A DNA stretch of 6,935 nucleotides from a bacterium (GTDB lineage: Bacteria; Verrucomicrobiota; Verrucomicrobiia; Limisphaerales; J093), in the NCBI GenBank assembly GCA_021784265.1, contig JAJXTA010000143.1, forward strand, positions 1 to 6,935. Direction: 5' to 3'. Under the pieces are notes generated by a model. It did not search any database, was not told the origin of the DNA, and saw only the letters and a list, made by a program, of their open reading frames with translations. Position numbers and translations under genes: made by a program. Shown here piece after piece: positions 6,638-6,935 of this stretch (the stretch's first letter is position 1; the number at the start of each line of letters is the position of its first letter).

Positions 6638-6665
6638 TTGACCTTCCGCCAGTGTTTCTTCTAAT
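6638..6665 (+). promoter_or_regulatory. Candidate sigma70-type promoter of the right-edge gene
   Basis: TTGACC (6638-6643, five of six to TTGACA) is followed after 16 bases by TCTAAT (6660-6665, five of six to TATAAT). Transcription starting about 7 bases after the -10 element falls on position 6672, the G of the GTG start. That would give a transcript with essentially no 5' leader. Confidence 0.5.
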
Positions 6666-6671
6666 GGCGTT

Positions 6672-6935
6672 GTGCGTATCCCAACATTCTTCCCTTGGTG
6701 CGTCGGGCTTGGCCTGTTGGCGCGCGCCACGCCGGCCCCGGGGGCGGTTGATCCCATTCCCGCAGGAGCGCAAGCGGCGCTGGCCTTGAAGATAATTGAT
6801 GCCTATCACGACCCGCGCCCCGCCCAGCCGCCGCAGCGACTGCGCTTGGTTTACTTCACGCCCGCCGACCGCCCCCCCGCCGCGCATTACCAGGAGCGTC
6901 TGGACGCGATCATGGAGGACGTTCGCGCCTTTTAT
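6672..6935 (+). CDS. Secreted protein of unknown function, 5' part only
   Basis: From the GTG at 6672 the frame is open for 88 codons to the right edge. The frame has no ATG between its upstream TGA (6639-6641) and codon 79. The N-terminus MRIPTFFPWCVGLGLLARAT, followed by PAPGAVDP, looks like a signal peptide: one basic residue, a hydrophobic core, and probable cleavage near PGA-V at residue 25. The mature part begins IPAGAQAALALKIIDAYHDP and continues RLRLVYFTPADR and YQERLDAIMEDVRAFY, which is clearly protein-like. From memory, secreted hypothetical proteins of Verrucomicrobia and relatives begin this way (RLR.VYF.P.DR....Y.ERL..I..D...FY), but I cannot name a function from this fragment. 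No Shine-Dalgarno sequence precedes the GTG, and the promoter spacing suggests a leaderless mRNA. It is divergent from the Rhs locus and probably unrelated to it. Confidence 0.72.
   Translation, partial: MRIPTFFPWCVGLGLLARATPAPGAVDPIPAGAQAALALKIIDAYHDPRPAQPPQRLRLVYFTPADRPPAAHYQERLDAIMEDVRAFY

Noticed and set aside
6664..6792. ATG at 6664 as an alternative start for the right-edge gene.
   Set aside because: It is in another frame, ends at a TGA at about 6788, and its translation is Arg-rich; the GTG 6672 frame continues with clear protein character.
6096..6887. Overlapping minus-strand frames of 263 and 209 codons across the intergenic region.
   Set aside because: They are Arg/Gly/Ala-rich without motifs, they run antisense through the secreted protein gene at 6672, and they look like typical high-GC open frames.

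Overview
The window is a high-GC stretch of bacterial DNA. It is dominated by a minus-strand Rhs/YD-repeat locus, with one unrelated plus-strand gene entering at the right edge. The Rhs core style (YxYDxxGRL repeats, then the RYRYLHPELGGWLTRDPLE and NLYAYVGDNPVN motifs) and the secreted protein at the right edge suggest a member of the Planctomycetes-Verrucomicrobia (PVC) group. That assignment rests on recalled family resemblance, not on a search.

Reading in the direction of transcription (right to left), the locus starts with a decayed upstream piece. A short YD-repeat fragment (5975 to about 5770) lies in a different frame from the main Rhs gene and is preceded by an in-frame stop. Next comes the long Rhs ORF (5716-2813, 967 aa, GTG start). 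It ends in a 127-residue tip that is Pro/Thr-rich and then Gly-rich, and that I do not recognise. Four bases after its stop begins an exported protein made of 13 consecutive 36-residue Sel1-like repeats (2808-1060). A 196-bp spacer follows, and then a second, N-terminally truncated Rhs core (863 to beyond position 1). Over about 842 bp this copy is a direct repeat of the 3' part of the main Rhs core (3207-4051). It runs off the left edge just where its own tip would begin.

The order is Rhs core, tip A, Sel1-repeat protein, second Rhs core fragment, and presumably tip B. This matches what is known of Rhs loci, where a main rhs gene and its small partner gene are followed by 'orphan' core fragments carrying alternative C-terminal tips. 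Recombination between the cores can swap tips. Two perfectly identical blocks of 74 and 70 bp inside otherwise diverged copies suggest that the copies do exchange sequence. The Sel1 protein sits in the partner/immunity position, but its function is unproven. The N-terminal damage to the main Rhs gene leaves open that the locus is a reservoir or a relic rather than an active effector.

On the plus strand, a consensus-like promoter (6638-6665) lies directly before a GTG-initiated gene (6672 to beyond 6935) with an apparent signal peptide. The spacing predicts a leaderless mRNA. Between the two transcription units, about 5980-6637 holds no convincing gene, only several GC-rich palindromes and one possible coding remnant. 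I saw no tRNA, rRNA, CRISPR array or transposase.
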